DNA of 64,000 nucleotides from Branchinecta lynchi (GCA_023053575.1 JAKZAP010000016.1:15828030-15892029); one strand, 5' to 3'; positions 31,381 to 41,984 are shown, numbered from the stretch's first letter. The notes: generated from the sequence alone by a model not told the origin. Numbers and translations are program-made.

Positions 31381-31639
31381 TCTTCTTGTTTTCATTGGCC
31401 CTAGAGGACACACCTTCTGTTCTTGGACATGCAGCAGATTTGTAAGCAAAAAAATGTCTGACAACATTATAATTTCTTTCTGTTCGGTTTGTTTCTCGCT
31501 GATTGTTTTGTGGGTCGCTGGTTCGAGTCTCAGTGGTGGTGCCTACAGTTTGGTTTGGGTCGCGATTTAGTGGCGTTTCCCTGTAAAGCCAAGCTAAAAG
31601 TCCACCCATCTTCGTTTGGGTTCAGGTTCAAGTTCCAGT

Positions 31640-32035
31640 TCTGTTTATTCATAGTTCAGTTCAGTTCAGTTTATTTTACGACCCAAATACATTTAACTAT
31701 GATGCCCGTACCCGCCCCCAGAAAGGTCCAAAAAGGCACTTGTAATTGGGCGGGTACATAGAACTCATTTTCTAACTAATAATTAACTAGAAACAAAACA
31801 ACAGAAAAGAGCACTAAAATAAGAAATAATAAACAATCTCTCATCAGCTCATTTAATAAGAATAATGAGAAAAAAGAAAATAAATAAGAAAAATAGGAAA
31901 AAAACTATGAACTTTGGTCTGACAAATACTTTTTCAAATTTATTTTTAAATAACCCCAGGTGTTCAGCGGCCCGAATACTCTCCGGAACAGAGTTCCACA
32001 GCCGGTCCTGATAAACTAATAACAACATAAGCAGA
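31640..32035 (-). mobile_element. LINE relic, RT C-terminus and 3' end
   Basis: On the minus strand, DRLWNSVPESIRAAEHLG (about 32010-31955) is followed, with a frameshift, by a FKNKFEK-type tail. 'R.WNSLP..IR.A' and a short basic helix is the common C-terminal end of CR1/RTE-like RTs. The 3' end is marked by a CTGAACTGAACTGAAC repeat at 31652-31671. A B-box-like GGTTCGAGTCTC occurs nearby at about 31520 on the plus strand. Confidence 0.6.
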
Positions 32036-32039
32036 GAGA

Positions 32040-32510
32040 GGATAATTTCAGGAATCTAGGGAAAAGTATGGGAAGCGTACGGATGATTTGCCTCGATCGC
32101 GCATTGCACTCAGACCGAGGGAAGAGTACTGGGAGATCGTCGCCTGCACTACACGAACCTTCATCGGTTTGCAAGGAAAGCTTGCTTTATTTGCTGTATT
32201 TTGTGGTACCTCAGTTACGTTTATTTTATTCAATTTTGGTTCATTGAAGTTGTAGTTTGGTTCTCGTTTTGCCTTACTTGCTCTTGCTATTGAGGTCTTG
32301 TTTCCGAAACTACGTTCTCGTCGTAGTTCTTAGTTTCACCTACGTAGTTTCAGCTTTGAAACTACAGTAGGCTACTTGAAATGGACAAATAAAACGGCGT
32401 CAGGCAAAACATTTGGACGAAGAAAACGCTGTTGAGTGAAACTACACAGAGACTGCATTCGTAGAAACGCAACTTTAGTGCCATGCAGTATAGTTATAGT
32501 TTCACACTAA
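32040..32510. other. Lipase intron stretch without identified feature
   Basis: Nothing was recognised. Confidence 0.3.
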
Positions 32511-32511
32511 T

Positions 32512-33252
32512 TTTCCGGTTTTGGCCGGATTCCGGGCGAACTAGTTGTCCAGCGAGAAAATGATTTTCACGATCGTGTTTGGAATCAAATATTTAATCAA
32601 CTTCAGATTAAACTTTTACTTTTAACCAACTTTCCGGTTTTCGCCGGATTCCGGACGAACTACATGTCCGGGTAGAAAATTGTTTCCATATAAGTGTTCA
32701 ACATGTAAATCTAACATCTAACATCTAATCAACTCGAAATAAAACTTCTAATTTTAACGAACTTTCCGGTTTCGGCCGGATTCCGGGCGAACTACTTGTC
32801 CGTCGAGAAAATGGTTTTCACCATCGTCTTCAGCATGTCTTCCTACACCTAAATCGAACATCTAATCAACTTCAAATAAAACTTTTACTTTTAACAAACT
32901 TTCCCGTTTTGTCCGGATTCCCGGCGAACTACTCGTCCGATAACAAAATAGTTTTCACCACCGTGCTCAGCATGTCTTCTTACTCCATAATCGACTATCT
33001 TATTAGCTGTTTCAAAATATTTATTTGCCCCTTAATTTGAACCCCCTCCCCCACCCCTAAATGTAGGGCTACAAAGACCATCTACGAACTTGACTGGTCC
33101 GATGACCCAACGAATCCTCACACCAGGTTCCATCAAAATATCTCATTCCCTTCGAGAGTTATCGTGCTTACAGACGGACAGACAGACGGACGGACAGACG
33201 GACAACTTTTGCGATGTCATAGGTATCCCTCCACTTACGTTTTGGGATCCCG
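32512..33252 (+). mobile_element. Helentron/DINE-like element, family A copy 4
   Basis: Four core units (CCGGATTCC motifs near 32525, 32643, 32775, 32917) come first, then the C-rich spacer (33040-33057), a (GACA/GACG)n microsatellite at 33172-33201, and the end block GGTATCCCTCCACTTACGTT-TTGGGATCCCG at about 33250. The left flank block is missing, so it is a 5'-truncated copy. Confidence 0.8.
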
Positions 33253-33254
33253 AA

Positions 33255-33500
33255 TACAAGAATCCGGAGTAATTTCTTCCGGAACCGAGTCATCTCACTT
33301 TGGAATGATCGGTCAGAAGAGTCTGTTACACCCAAGACCGTAGAAGCCTTCAGTCTGTGGACACTGAATGGGAAACAAAACCCTGGAAGCTGTACTGCCG
33401 GAATCCAGTACCAAGAACGAGATGAACCAATTACCAGAATCACCACCCGTAGGAGCATCGCATCAGGATTATATCTTAGATTGCACCGAAGTGCAATTTA
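33255..33500 (+). mobile_element. LINE relic, RT C-terminus
   Basis: The frame reads NFFRNRVISLWNDRSEESVT, then PKTVEAFSLWTLNGK. 'FF.NRV..LWN.L...VV.A.TV..FK' is a common LINE C-terminal pattern. It begins exactly at the end of the Helentron-like element. Confidence 0.55.
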
Positions 33501-33509
33501 AGGTAATTT

Positions 33510-33890
33510 AAGGTAAAGTTGGCCGCAGCATAAAGCATAGCCGCAGTTCAACCAACTGTATAGTGCAGTGTTGCATTCTGAGTCAATGTAAGTAATAAAT
33601 CATCTGTTTAGCTATTGACCTACGAACTGAGTATCGCCTTCGAAAAGACTCGGTGCATTAACATCTAAACTAGTCGCCAAGATTTTCATGCTCGCCCGCT
33701 ACAAATAACCACGAACCTATGAACGACCCTAACTACCCCTACACTACACACTCCACCACAGCACACAGATCTCTTTCTCATATCGGATCTCGTTTACGGC
33801 TCACGGTTCATTTGACTGAAGGTGAACTCGCACAAGGAAGAAACTTCCGGATATCGATGTCGATGCGGGAGGTAAACAACCACCAATAAA
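33510..33890. other. Lipase intron stretch without identified feature
   Basis: Nothing was recognised. Confidence 0.3.
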
Positions 33891-33893
33891 CGA

Positions 33894-34009
33894 TAGTTGC
33901 GTTTTCCAGATACCATGGTATCTGTTACCACGGTAACTGAATCTGCAATTAGTTGTTTTTGCAGTCACCGTGGTATCTGATATACGCGGTTGCTCTGCGA
34001 AAACAACTA
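33894..34009. mobile_element. Small MITE of the TAGTTGCG family, 116 bp
   Basis: Termini TAGTTGCGTTTTCCAGATAC and GCGAAAACAACTA, with nested GGTATCTG/ACCGTGG palindromes inside. Confidence 0.7.
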
Positions 34010-34204
34010 ATACTCATGGTTCACACTGCTGCGATTTCGCGCAAAATTCTGCGTCATGCGACATACGACACAAATCGTATGACAAGCAACGCAGAACTTT
34101 GCGTTTTGTCGCAGTGTCGGATGCGTTGAAATATTTCAACTGATCCGACATAACGCATGCGATTCTTGGGAAAAAGAAAAGAAACAAGAGCTGAAAGCTC
34201 ATAT

Positions 34205-36275
34205 GGCACTTGTAAGAACAGTTAGCATGTTTGTCAGATACGGTTTGCAGTTTTCAAGGCTGGATCTCTCTCCCGATATTCATTTCATCAGAAAATGGGC
34301 TTGATCTAGTAGATCTGAAATGGTTATACCACTCATTGACAACTGTATCTTCTTCCAACGATGATCGGATCGGGGGAGGGAGTATATTTTCAAGCCAATC
34401 TAATAGAGTCCCTAACATGCCTGCAAAGTTTCACGGTCATAGCACATCTGGAAGTACCCTAACTCGTGATCATCGGAATTCGGGAAAACCCCCTCCAACT
34501 CCCCCCACTGTGACACGATCGGTCCTGTTTTGTCAATGATATTCATAATATATTTGCAAATTGAATGGCAGGCCGTTAAGCCTCTACAATGTATCTGTGG
34601 CTTATGCTTGTTCTTCCCTCCAAGTCCCATCCCGATCTCTCGACTCTAAGCGCTTCAAGAGATTTCTCCCCCCGCCTTCAGCTCCTCCCGATGTTATCAG
34701 ATCCGTTCCAGACTTGAAATTGATCATCTGAGTCACTTGTTCTTGACACTTGACAAGTTTCATGCACGTCTGATCACCTGTTCCAAAGTTATGCATGTCA
34801 ATAGAATCTCCCCATGATCATCGGATCGGGAAAAGAACTATTTTCAAGTTGACCTGGAAGAGTACCTAATATGTCTGCCAAGTTTCATGGTCCTAGTACA
34901 TGTGGAAGTACCCCTCGAAGTACCCTAACTCGTGATCACCGGAAATTCGGGAAAACCCCTTCCAACCCTTCTACTGTGACATCCCGATCCATCGACCTTA
35001 AGCATTTCACGACATTTCCGGTCCTCCCCCCCCCCTCTAATCCCCCTCTCTTCGGATTTGGTCCAGATTTGAAACTGAATATCTGAGACACTTGTTCTTC
35101 ACAATTGTCAAGTTTTATGCATGTCCGATTATCCATTCCAGAGTTATGCATGTTTCTAGTTTCCGGATTCTCCTTCCCTCCACCACCCCCCGCGATAGCA
35201 GGATCGGGGAAGCGATTATTTCCATGTTAATCTGGTTGGTTCCCTCACATGCCTGTCAAGTTTTTTTGTGCTAGCTTATTTGGAAGCGTTTCACCAGATT
35301 TCCGGTTGCCCCTCCAGCTCCCCCCCCCCCCCCCCAGTGATCGGATCTGGTCCGGATTTGAAACTGAGCATCTGAAGCACTTGTTCTTGACATATGTCAA
35401 GTTTCTTGCATGTCTGATTACCCGTTCCAAAGTTATGCATGCTACTAGTTTCCGGAATTCCCATCCCTCCACTCCTCCCACAATGACCGGATGGGGAAAG
35501 TGATTATTTCCAAGTTCTTCTGGTCGGTTCCCTTATATGCCTGCCAAATTTCATTGTCCTAGCTTATGTGGAAGCGTTTCATGAGATTTCCGGTGTCCCC
35601 TCCAGCCCCCCACCAGTTATCGGATCTGGTCCGGATTTGAAATTGAGCTTCTGAAGCACTTGTTCTTGACATATGTCAAGTTTCAGGCATATCTGATTAC
35701 CCGTTCAAAAGTTAGGCATGCTACTACTTTCCGGATTTCCCATCCCTCCACTGCCCCCAAGATGGCCGGATCGGGGAAGTGATTATTTCCAAGTTAATCT
35801 GGTCTGTTCGCTGATTTTCCTGCCAAACGTTTCACTAGATTTGTTTGACTTGGACTGACCATCTTTAAACCATATTTATTCTCGCATTCGCTTTATGATA
35901 CATAGTCGCATAGCGCAGTGGTAGAACACTGGACTGTTAACCCAAAGGTTCCTGGTTCGATCCCGCCTTCGGCCAGCGTTTTGTTTTGCTCCCGTTTTAC
36001 TTTTTACTCCCTTTTTACTTTATAGTTTCCGGACTCCCGGATCCGGGGAAAGTTGGATTGGGGAAGTGATTATTTGTAAGTTGATCTGGTCGGGTCCCTG
36101 ATATGCCTGTGAAGTTTCATCGTCCTAGCTTGTGTGGAAGTGCCCAAACTAGCAAAACCTGGACAGACCGACAGAACGACAGAACGACAGAACGACAGAC
36201 AGACAGACCGACAGACCGACAGAAATTACGATCGCTATATGGCACTTGAGTATGCTCAAGTGCCATAAAAACAAA
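34205..36275 (+). mobile_element. Helentron/DINE-like element, family B, largest copy
   Basis: It starts ATGGCACTTGTAAGAACAGTTAGC and carries about six core units of roughly 280 bp, each with GATCGGGGAAGTGATTATTTC, CCTGCCAAGTTTCAT, a C-run, GATCGGATCTGGTCCGGATT and TGATTACCCGTTCCAAAGTT. A (GACA/GACC)n microsatellite lies at 36160-36221, and the terminal hairpin ATGGCACTTGAG-TATG-CTCAAGTGCCAT at 36239-36266. A tRNA-like segment interrupts the array (about 35845-36020). Non-coding. Confidence 0.8.
35904..35975 (+). tRNA. tRNA-Asn(GTT)-like sequence, probably pseudogene or SINE head
   Basis: The 72-nt cloverleaf order is recognisable: A box TAGCGCAGTGG, anticodon loop CTGTTAA (GTT, Asn), B box GGTTCGATCC, 3' TTCGGCCA. 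Several stem pairs are broken: D stem GCGC/ACAC, two mismatches each in the anticodon and T stems, and acceptor AGTCGCA against TTCGGCC. The promoter boxes are intact, the structure is decayed. It interrupts a family B Helentron-like core array, so it arrived by insertion, most simply as a tRNA-derived SINE. Confidence 0.6.
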
Positions 36276-36671
36276 GACTAGTTAATTTTCAAGACGAAAA
36301 ATTCCTATACCTTGGTCTGACTAAAATCCTAGGATGGCTGAATGCAAAATATCTTCTAAATAAACTTGTCTGAACCTATTTTGAACAAGATGACATATTA
36401 TGGGGTTTGACTGAAAGTTTTCTAATGATGGGTGGTATTCAGATCGGTAATCTCCCAGCATCTTCAGACTCTGGTCCCCCAAGGGTTTCTTTGTCCTTTT
36501 GCAGAATAATCTCGTCGAAAAATTTCGTTTTCCATTTGCGTCTGCGTGGTAGTGGAAACGTCCTTGCGATTCTGTCGCACGTCGGAACATCAAAGAAATA
36601 ATTGTGTCGCACACGAAGCAGCAGTGTGAAGCAAGGGTTACCGAAATTGCAATTTTCGACGTCATCCCAAA

Positions 36672-37978
36672 GGCACTGTCTAGGGAACCGGGAGTCGTAC
36701 TTTATGTCCTACGGGCTACGGAACCGGTAGTTCTCACGGAAACCAAACCATATGAGCTGCGATTCCGGGATCTGACGTCATTAACTAACGGAAACTTGTA
36801 TGTGCTGGCTCCCGTTCCGGTAGTAATTGGAAATAGCTCACGGAAACTTCATCGCACCAGCTTCTCGTCCGGTAGCCTCACGGAATTGTGTACTCAGAAG
36901 CTAGGGAGCCGGTAGTTGATACCGGAAACTGTATAATTGGAGCTTCTGTTCCGGTAGTGTCTACTTGGAATACAGAACTCACGGAATAGTTTGGATGAGA
37001 GCTAGGATGCCGGGATTTTCACTGACTTAGAGAAAATAACATGGGAAAAAATTCACTACCGGAACCCATATATTGAGAGCTAAGGTACAGGTAGCAACTA
37101 CTATTTGCTTGAAAATAACCAGCTCACGGACACAGATGGCTATGGGCTAGGGTTCCGGTAGTGACGAAAAAAAAAATTGAACTCACGTACCCATGTCAGT
37201 GCAGACTAGGAAACCGGAAGCAAATATTTTTAACTAACGGAACCCAGCTTCTGCGGGCTGGGGTTCCGGTAGGGCAAAAAAAAAAGAATATTTTGAACTG
37301 GATTCAGTGAGCTGTACTGTACTCGAAGTCCATATTGACACGCGTCCGTGAGTTTGTAATTTTAAATTTTGGCACTACCGGAACCCCAGCCCGCAGAAGC
37401 TGGGTTCCGTGAGTCAAAAATATTCACTTCCGGTTTCTTAGTCTACACTGACTAAGAAACCGTGAGTTCAATTTTTTTTTTTTCGTCACTACCGGAACCC
37501 TAGCCCATAGTCACCTGTGTCCGTGAGCTGGTAATTTTCAAGCAAATAGTAGTTGCTACCGGTACCTTAGCTTTCAATATATGGGTTCCCGTAGTGAATT
37601 TTTTCTCATGTTATTTTCTCTAAGTCGGTGAAAATCCCGGCATCCTAGCTCTCATCCAAACTATTCCGTGAGTTTTATATTCCATGTAGACACTACCGGA
37701 ACAGAAGCTCCAATTATACAGTTTCCGGTATCAACTACCGGCTCCCTAGCTTATGAGTACACAATTCCGTGAGGCTACCGGAAGAGAAGCTGGTGCGATG
37801 AATTTTCCGTGAGCTATTTCCAATTACTACCGGAACGGTAGCCAGCACATACAAGTTCCCGTTAGTTAATGACGTCAGATCCCGGAACCGCAGCTCATAT
37901 GGTTTGGTTTCCGTGAGAACTACCGGTTCCGTAGCCCGTAGGACATAAAGTACGACTCCCGGTTCCCTAGACAGTGCC
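36672..37978. mobile_element. Giant foldback element, 1307 bp, with 9-bp target duplication
   Basis: Arms of about 640-650 bp run from GGCACTGTCTAGGGAACCGG (36672) inward and from its complement (ending 37978) inward, meeting at about 37310-37340. CATCCCAAA flanks both sides (36663-36671, 37979-37987). Each arm is built from degenerate units of about 60 bp of the form CTCACGGAA...GAGCT...TTCCGGTAGT. Matching open frames on opposite arms are a by-product of the symmetry, not genes. A 9-bp duplication with long TIRs fits Mutator-like or Drosophila FB-type foldback elements. It lies in the 18.5 kb lipase intron. Confidence 0.9.
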
Positions 37979-38039
37979 CATCCCAAAAGAAAAAGTGATA
38001 TGCAGTTCCATCACTAAGTGCTAAACTTCTTTCTCACCA

Positions 38040-38152
38040 ATTTGACAAAATCTAATGAAAGTGAGATGACTTTTCAGAGACCACGATAACTGCAAAAACG
38101 ACTTTAGACCGTGGTATCAGATACCATGGTATCTGCAAAAACGCAACTTATA
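38040..38152. mobile_element. Fragment of the TAGTTGCG palindromic MITE family
   Basis: GAGACCACGATAACTGCAAAAACG, GGTATCAGATACCATGGTATCTG and AAAAACGCAACTTA match the units at 29250-29672. One terminus is present; the other is eroded. Confidence 0.55.
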
Positions 38153-38159
38153 GAAAGAG

Positions 38160-39370
38160 TCTTGAAGGCTTTGAGAATACTATTCTTTTAGCGGAAAAAC
38201 TGAAGAGCTATTCCAGTAATTATCATGGTCAAAGGTATTCTGAAAACCAAGACTAGTCCGTCATGAGCTTACATTATAGTTAACGACAATAGCATCATCA
38301 TCTCACAGTTTCACTTGGTAAAACCCGAAGTCCAATGTTGACAAAGTCGCTTAAAAAGAGGGCACATGACTCGGCAGAATTATCACCAATTTGATGTTTT
38401 GTTAAATTTCTCCTCTGAAAAGAGTCATTATCCCCCGCGGGGCAATTTGTATGTTACGCACCGCTTTAGAAAACGGTCGCAAAAAAGTCTCAGTTTTTAA
38501 TGACGCGTGTCACTTCATGGGTTTTTGTTCTCACAATCATTCCAGCCCAGTGACTGTCTTATGGGTTACCGCCCTGTTGCTGGCATTGCTAAATATATTC
38601 TCGACTAATTGGGGTATATGCACAAGCTATCGCTGTCAGGCATTCAGGGGTTAAGCGATATTTTTCATTTTTTCATACAGTTTAGTTGAAGAATTTTTTT
38701 CTTCTAAAAAACTATTTCTAACTTGTCCTGATGGTTTTCATGTCGAATAACAGCTTTCTTTACAGTGGATAGAAGGAAAGAATATTTAATTTTTATTTTT
38801 ATTGTTACTGGTGTGGTAAATAATACTTAATATAAATAATACTCATAATACTCAAAATACTAATTTTTATAGGCTTTTCCCTCTGATTTATGTCTTTTTG
38901 GTACTTTCTTGTCCGACCGGCAGGCAACCCCCCCCCCGAAAGGCCGAACCCCCCCGAAATAAATTCCTGGATACGGGCCTGGCTAAGATCCATAGCACAG
39001 CCAGAGTATCAGAAACTGATTCTCAAAAAAAAAATGTTGTTTGGCCCCTGACAGCGACGGAGTGGATCCCAGATTGAAGAAATCTCAGCTGACCTATCCA
39101 TTTAGCGCCAGATCATGATTGACAATGATGGACCATGATCTTTTTTCGCATTGTATTGTAATCCTTGCTATTATTATTAAAAGTACACCTTGCACCACAG
39201 CATGTTTTAGACAAGATTTTTGAGATAGTTGACAACTTTAAAACTTAGCTATGCCTATAGAAAATTGCACAAGGCTTCGGTTGATTTTAGCCTTTTTCTA
39301 TATCCCTTGCCTTGGATGACCAACTTGGCAAACTTTGCATAACCAGTCTTTGGACCAATCAGCTTCTCGG
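38160..39370. other. Lipase intron stretch; no gene seen
   Basis: Contains two poly-C runs and TAAATTCCTGGATACGGGCC (38925-38980), a phrase common in interspersed repeats. No class assigned. The frame at 38451-38654 has no domain. Confidence 0.35.
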
Positions 39371-39565
39371 AAACAATAGTTGCGTTTTTGATTGAAGTTT
39401 GAAGTTACCTTGAACCTCAGAGGTCTTTGTTTAATTACTATTTTGGTCGCCGGTCACAGTTACTTCGTCCTTCAAATTGACCGTCGAACTTCGTGAGTTA
39501 GCTAGTTCGAAGTTTGCCTGAATCGTCGAAGAAACGTCAACCGGGCAAGACTCGCTGGAGTCATA

Positions 39566-39860
39566 GAACGTGTTCCACCCTTCTAACAATAGTTACTATT
39601 TCCGTTCCATCCTCATGAAAAGTTACTACGCTGACCGTTCCAACCTTGTCGGAATAGTAACTAATAGTTACTATTTGCTTACCATGCTCGGGACCGTAGT
39701 AAGCGTAGTAACTACGCATCTCTGTAACGTGATTGGTCCGATTCGCCCCTGGCGTGAGATCCTGCTGGGAAATAGAAAAATCGTTCCAGCCTTGACGGCG
39801 AAAAGCCAGAATTCGTGACGTCATGCGTAGTAACTATGGTAAGTAGGATGGAACACCCTC
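39566..39860 (-). mobile_element. TIR element GAGCGTGTTCCA, copy 2 (295 bp)
   Basis: The terminal repeats GAACGTGTTCCACCCTTCT and ...AGGATGGAACACCCTC are eroded. The interior is inverted relative to copies 1 and 3. ATA flanks both sides (39563-39565, 39861-39863), a possible 3-bp target duplication. Confidence 0.75.
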
Positions 39861-39918
39861 ATAAAAACACTAATTAATCAAACGGTGAACTTCGACGGCC
39901 TTCGAAAACGAAAATAAA

Positions 39919-40221
39919 GAGCGTGTTCCACCCTACTTACCGTAGTTACTACGCATGACGTCACGAATTCCGGATTTTTGCCGTCAAGGCTGGAACGATT
40001 TTTCTATTTGCAGCAGAATTTCACGCCAGGGGTGAATCCGACCAATCACGTTACAGAGATGCGTAGTTACTACGTTACTACGCTCCCGAGCATGGTAAGC
40101 AAATAGTAACTATTAGTTACTATTCCGACAAGGTTGGAACGGTCAGCGTAGTAACTTTTCGTGAGGATGGAACGGAAATAGTAACTAATAGTAACTATTG
40201 TTAGAAGGGTGGAACGCGCTC
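39919..40221 (+). mobile_element. TIR element GAGCGTGTTCCA, copy 3 (303 bp)
   Basis: Terminal repeats GAGCGTGTTCCACCCT and AGGGTGGAACGCGCTC. AAA flanks both sides. The interior matches copy 1 closely. It lies 58 bp from copy 2 in opposite orientation. Confidence 0.8.
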
Positions 40222-40811
40222 AAAGTAACCGGCTAAGCGAACGGCGAACAAAACTTCGATCAAAAACGGAACTACCGTTTTTGGTCGCCGGTCACAGTTC
40301 CTTTGTCCTTCAAACTCTGACCGTCGAACTTCGTGAGCTAGCAAGTTCGAAGTTTGCTTGAATCGTCAAAGTTATGTCGACCTGGCAAGGATCGCCGGAG
40401 TCGTAAAAACACTAATTAAGCAAACGGTGAACTTGGACGGTGTTTGAAAACGGAGATTTAGCAACTAGCTACGCTAACGGCGAACAAAACTTCGATCAAA
40501 AACGCAACTAATGAATCAATGACGAACAATTAGAAAATGCAGGTTTGTGAGTATTCATATCAAATTTTAAACACCTTCTCCTCGCCAATACTGGATGTCT
40601 TCTTTCATTTTTAGTACTTAAATTGTCTTGCTTAAAATTAGTTGCTATTTATGGTGGGACTATTTGACTATTAGACCTGTAATCTAGGACTATTTCTAGT
40701 CTGGTCTTGGCGATAGAAGAAAACAGGGGAAATCTGAAGAGTTACGTCGGATTCCAAGTCCAGGATTCTCGATAAATCTCGATACGGACTTTGATTTGCA
40801 ATTAGCATGGG

Positions 40812-41577
40812 CCGAACTGCTCAAAAGTTTGTCTGGAAACATCGGAATTCCAGTTTGAGTGTCAGTATTTGCTTCACTTAAATCCAGTATCTGTTATGAG
40901 TTATGGATTTGAGGCTACATATGTCGAAAATGTATTCGGGAATCCCTCAAAGGTCGTCAAAGAATCCGTGTTTGTATTCGAAAATGGATAAAAAGTCTTC
41001 AAAAAACTAAAAAAAAGTATTCGAGAAAAGATATAAAGTGTTCGAGAATGTTCTAAAAGTATTTGACATTTAAATTGAAATCAGGTATTCAAGAATGACA
41101 AAAATGTTATTTGATGACCATGAATGACCATCTATAAAGAATGTTGTCGTGTTTATTTATATTGTTTTGTTTAAGTGTTTTAATATGTATATTTTACTTT
41201 TGTATTTTATTCATCCTCCGCTGTTACGCAAAAAGCGGGTCATAAATAAATAATAAAAAAATAAAAATTCGTTATTTTAATTAAATGTCAAATACCACTT
41301 AGAAGTTCTCGAATACTTTTTATCTTTCTCGAATACCGTACTTTCTGTAGTTTCTCGAAGACTTAAACACAAAAAATCTCGAAGACTTTTTGATCGATTC
41401 TTAAATAAAAACAACCGATTCCTCAAAGACATTTTGAGGGATTACCGAATACCTTTTTTTACGTATTTAGCCTCAAATCCAGCCATAACTCATAACAGAT
41501 GCTGGATTTAAGTGGACCAAATGCTGAAACTTGGATTGGGATTCAAATGCTTCCAGACATACGTTAAGCAGTTCGGA
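40812..41577. mobile_element. Foldback element with a LINE tail in its loop
   Basis: Left GCCGAACTGCTCAAAAG...GTCTGG, ACTTAAATCCAG, TATGAGTTATGGATTTGAGG and GGGAATCCCTCAAAG are mirrored at right by CTTTTTGAGGGATTACC, CCTCAAATCCAGCCATAACT, CTGGATTTAAGTGG and CCAGAC...GCAGTTCGG. The arms are about 300 bp. Related TTCGAGAAT phrases continue to about 41720. The loop holds a LINE 3' end. Confidence 0.7.
41150..41272 (+). mobile_element. LINE 3' end within the foldback loop
   Basis: TTTATTTATATTGTTTTG..., then CTGTTACGCAAAAAGCGGGTC and ATAAATAAATAATAAAAAAA, a short hairpin (CGCAAAAAGCG) and (AAATA)n tail typical of a LINE 3' terminus. No coding part. Confidence 0.45.
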
Positions 41578-41984
41578 ATCAAAACTCAAAAAGATCTCGG
41601 AAGCTTTTCGTCGATTCTCGAATGCAAACACTGATTCCTCGAAGAATGCACTTCGAGGATTCTCGAATACATTTCGACGTATTTACAAACCATTCCGCAA
41701 TGAATCAACATCGGGGCGAGACAAGAATTCAGGTATCAAACATACCTGTCGTTACTCCTCAATAATCGTTCGACATGAGTGACAAGACATGATCACGGGG
41801 ATTAGACTCTGCAATTACAACTAAAGGGAGTGAATGTACTCGTGATTTTCTCAGAACGTTATGATGATTTGATGGAAAAGACAAATTACAGGTGTCAGGA
41901 AAAATAGAGTTGGTTTTAAAGCACCTCTATCACTGTTAACTGTTTATATTCCAGTATTTAAAAGAATAGAATAGTGTAAAACTA

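Larger units (their letters stand above)
34018..36633. mobile_element. TIR element split by a later family B insertion
   Basis: The left end GGTTCACACTGCTGCGATTT (34018 on) and the right end GAAGCAGCAGTGTGAAGCA (about 36615-36633) are inverted repeats. Left part 34018-34200 and right part 36276-36633 are separated by the family B element at 34205-36275. The right part contains GTCGCAC.../GTGTCGCAC phrases that pair with CGACA... of the left part. Confidence 0.6.
39377..40510. mobile_element. Composite TAGTTGCG-terminated element, 1134 bp, carrying two nested TIR elements
   Basis: Termini TAGTTGCGTTTTTGATTGAAG and CTTCGATCAAAAACGCAACTA. An internal segment (GGTCGCCGGTCACAGTT, GACCGTCGAACTTCGTGAG, TTCGAAGTTTGC) is present at 39448-39560 and again at 40283-40410 as a direct repeat, so the host element is itself duplicated. 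Between them sit two GAGCGTG elements in opposite orientation. Confidence 0.7.

Noticed and set aside
35904..35975. Functional tRNA-Asn gene
   Set aside because: Too many stem mismatches in the acceptor, D, anticodon and T stems; kept only as a tRNA-like relic.
36604..36915. Open frame with a near-identical counterpart at 37735-37986 on the opposite strand
   Set aside because: The two frames are the mirror arms of the foldback element; the similarity is explained by the inverted repeat, and the text is a degenerate short-unit array.
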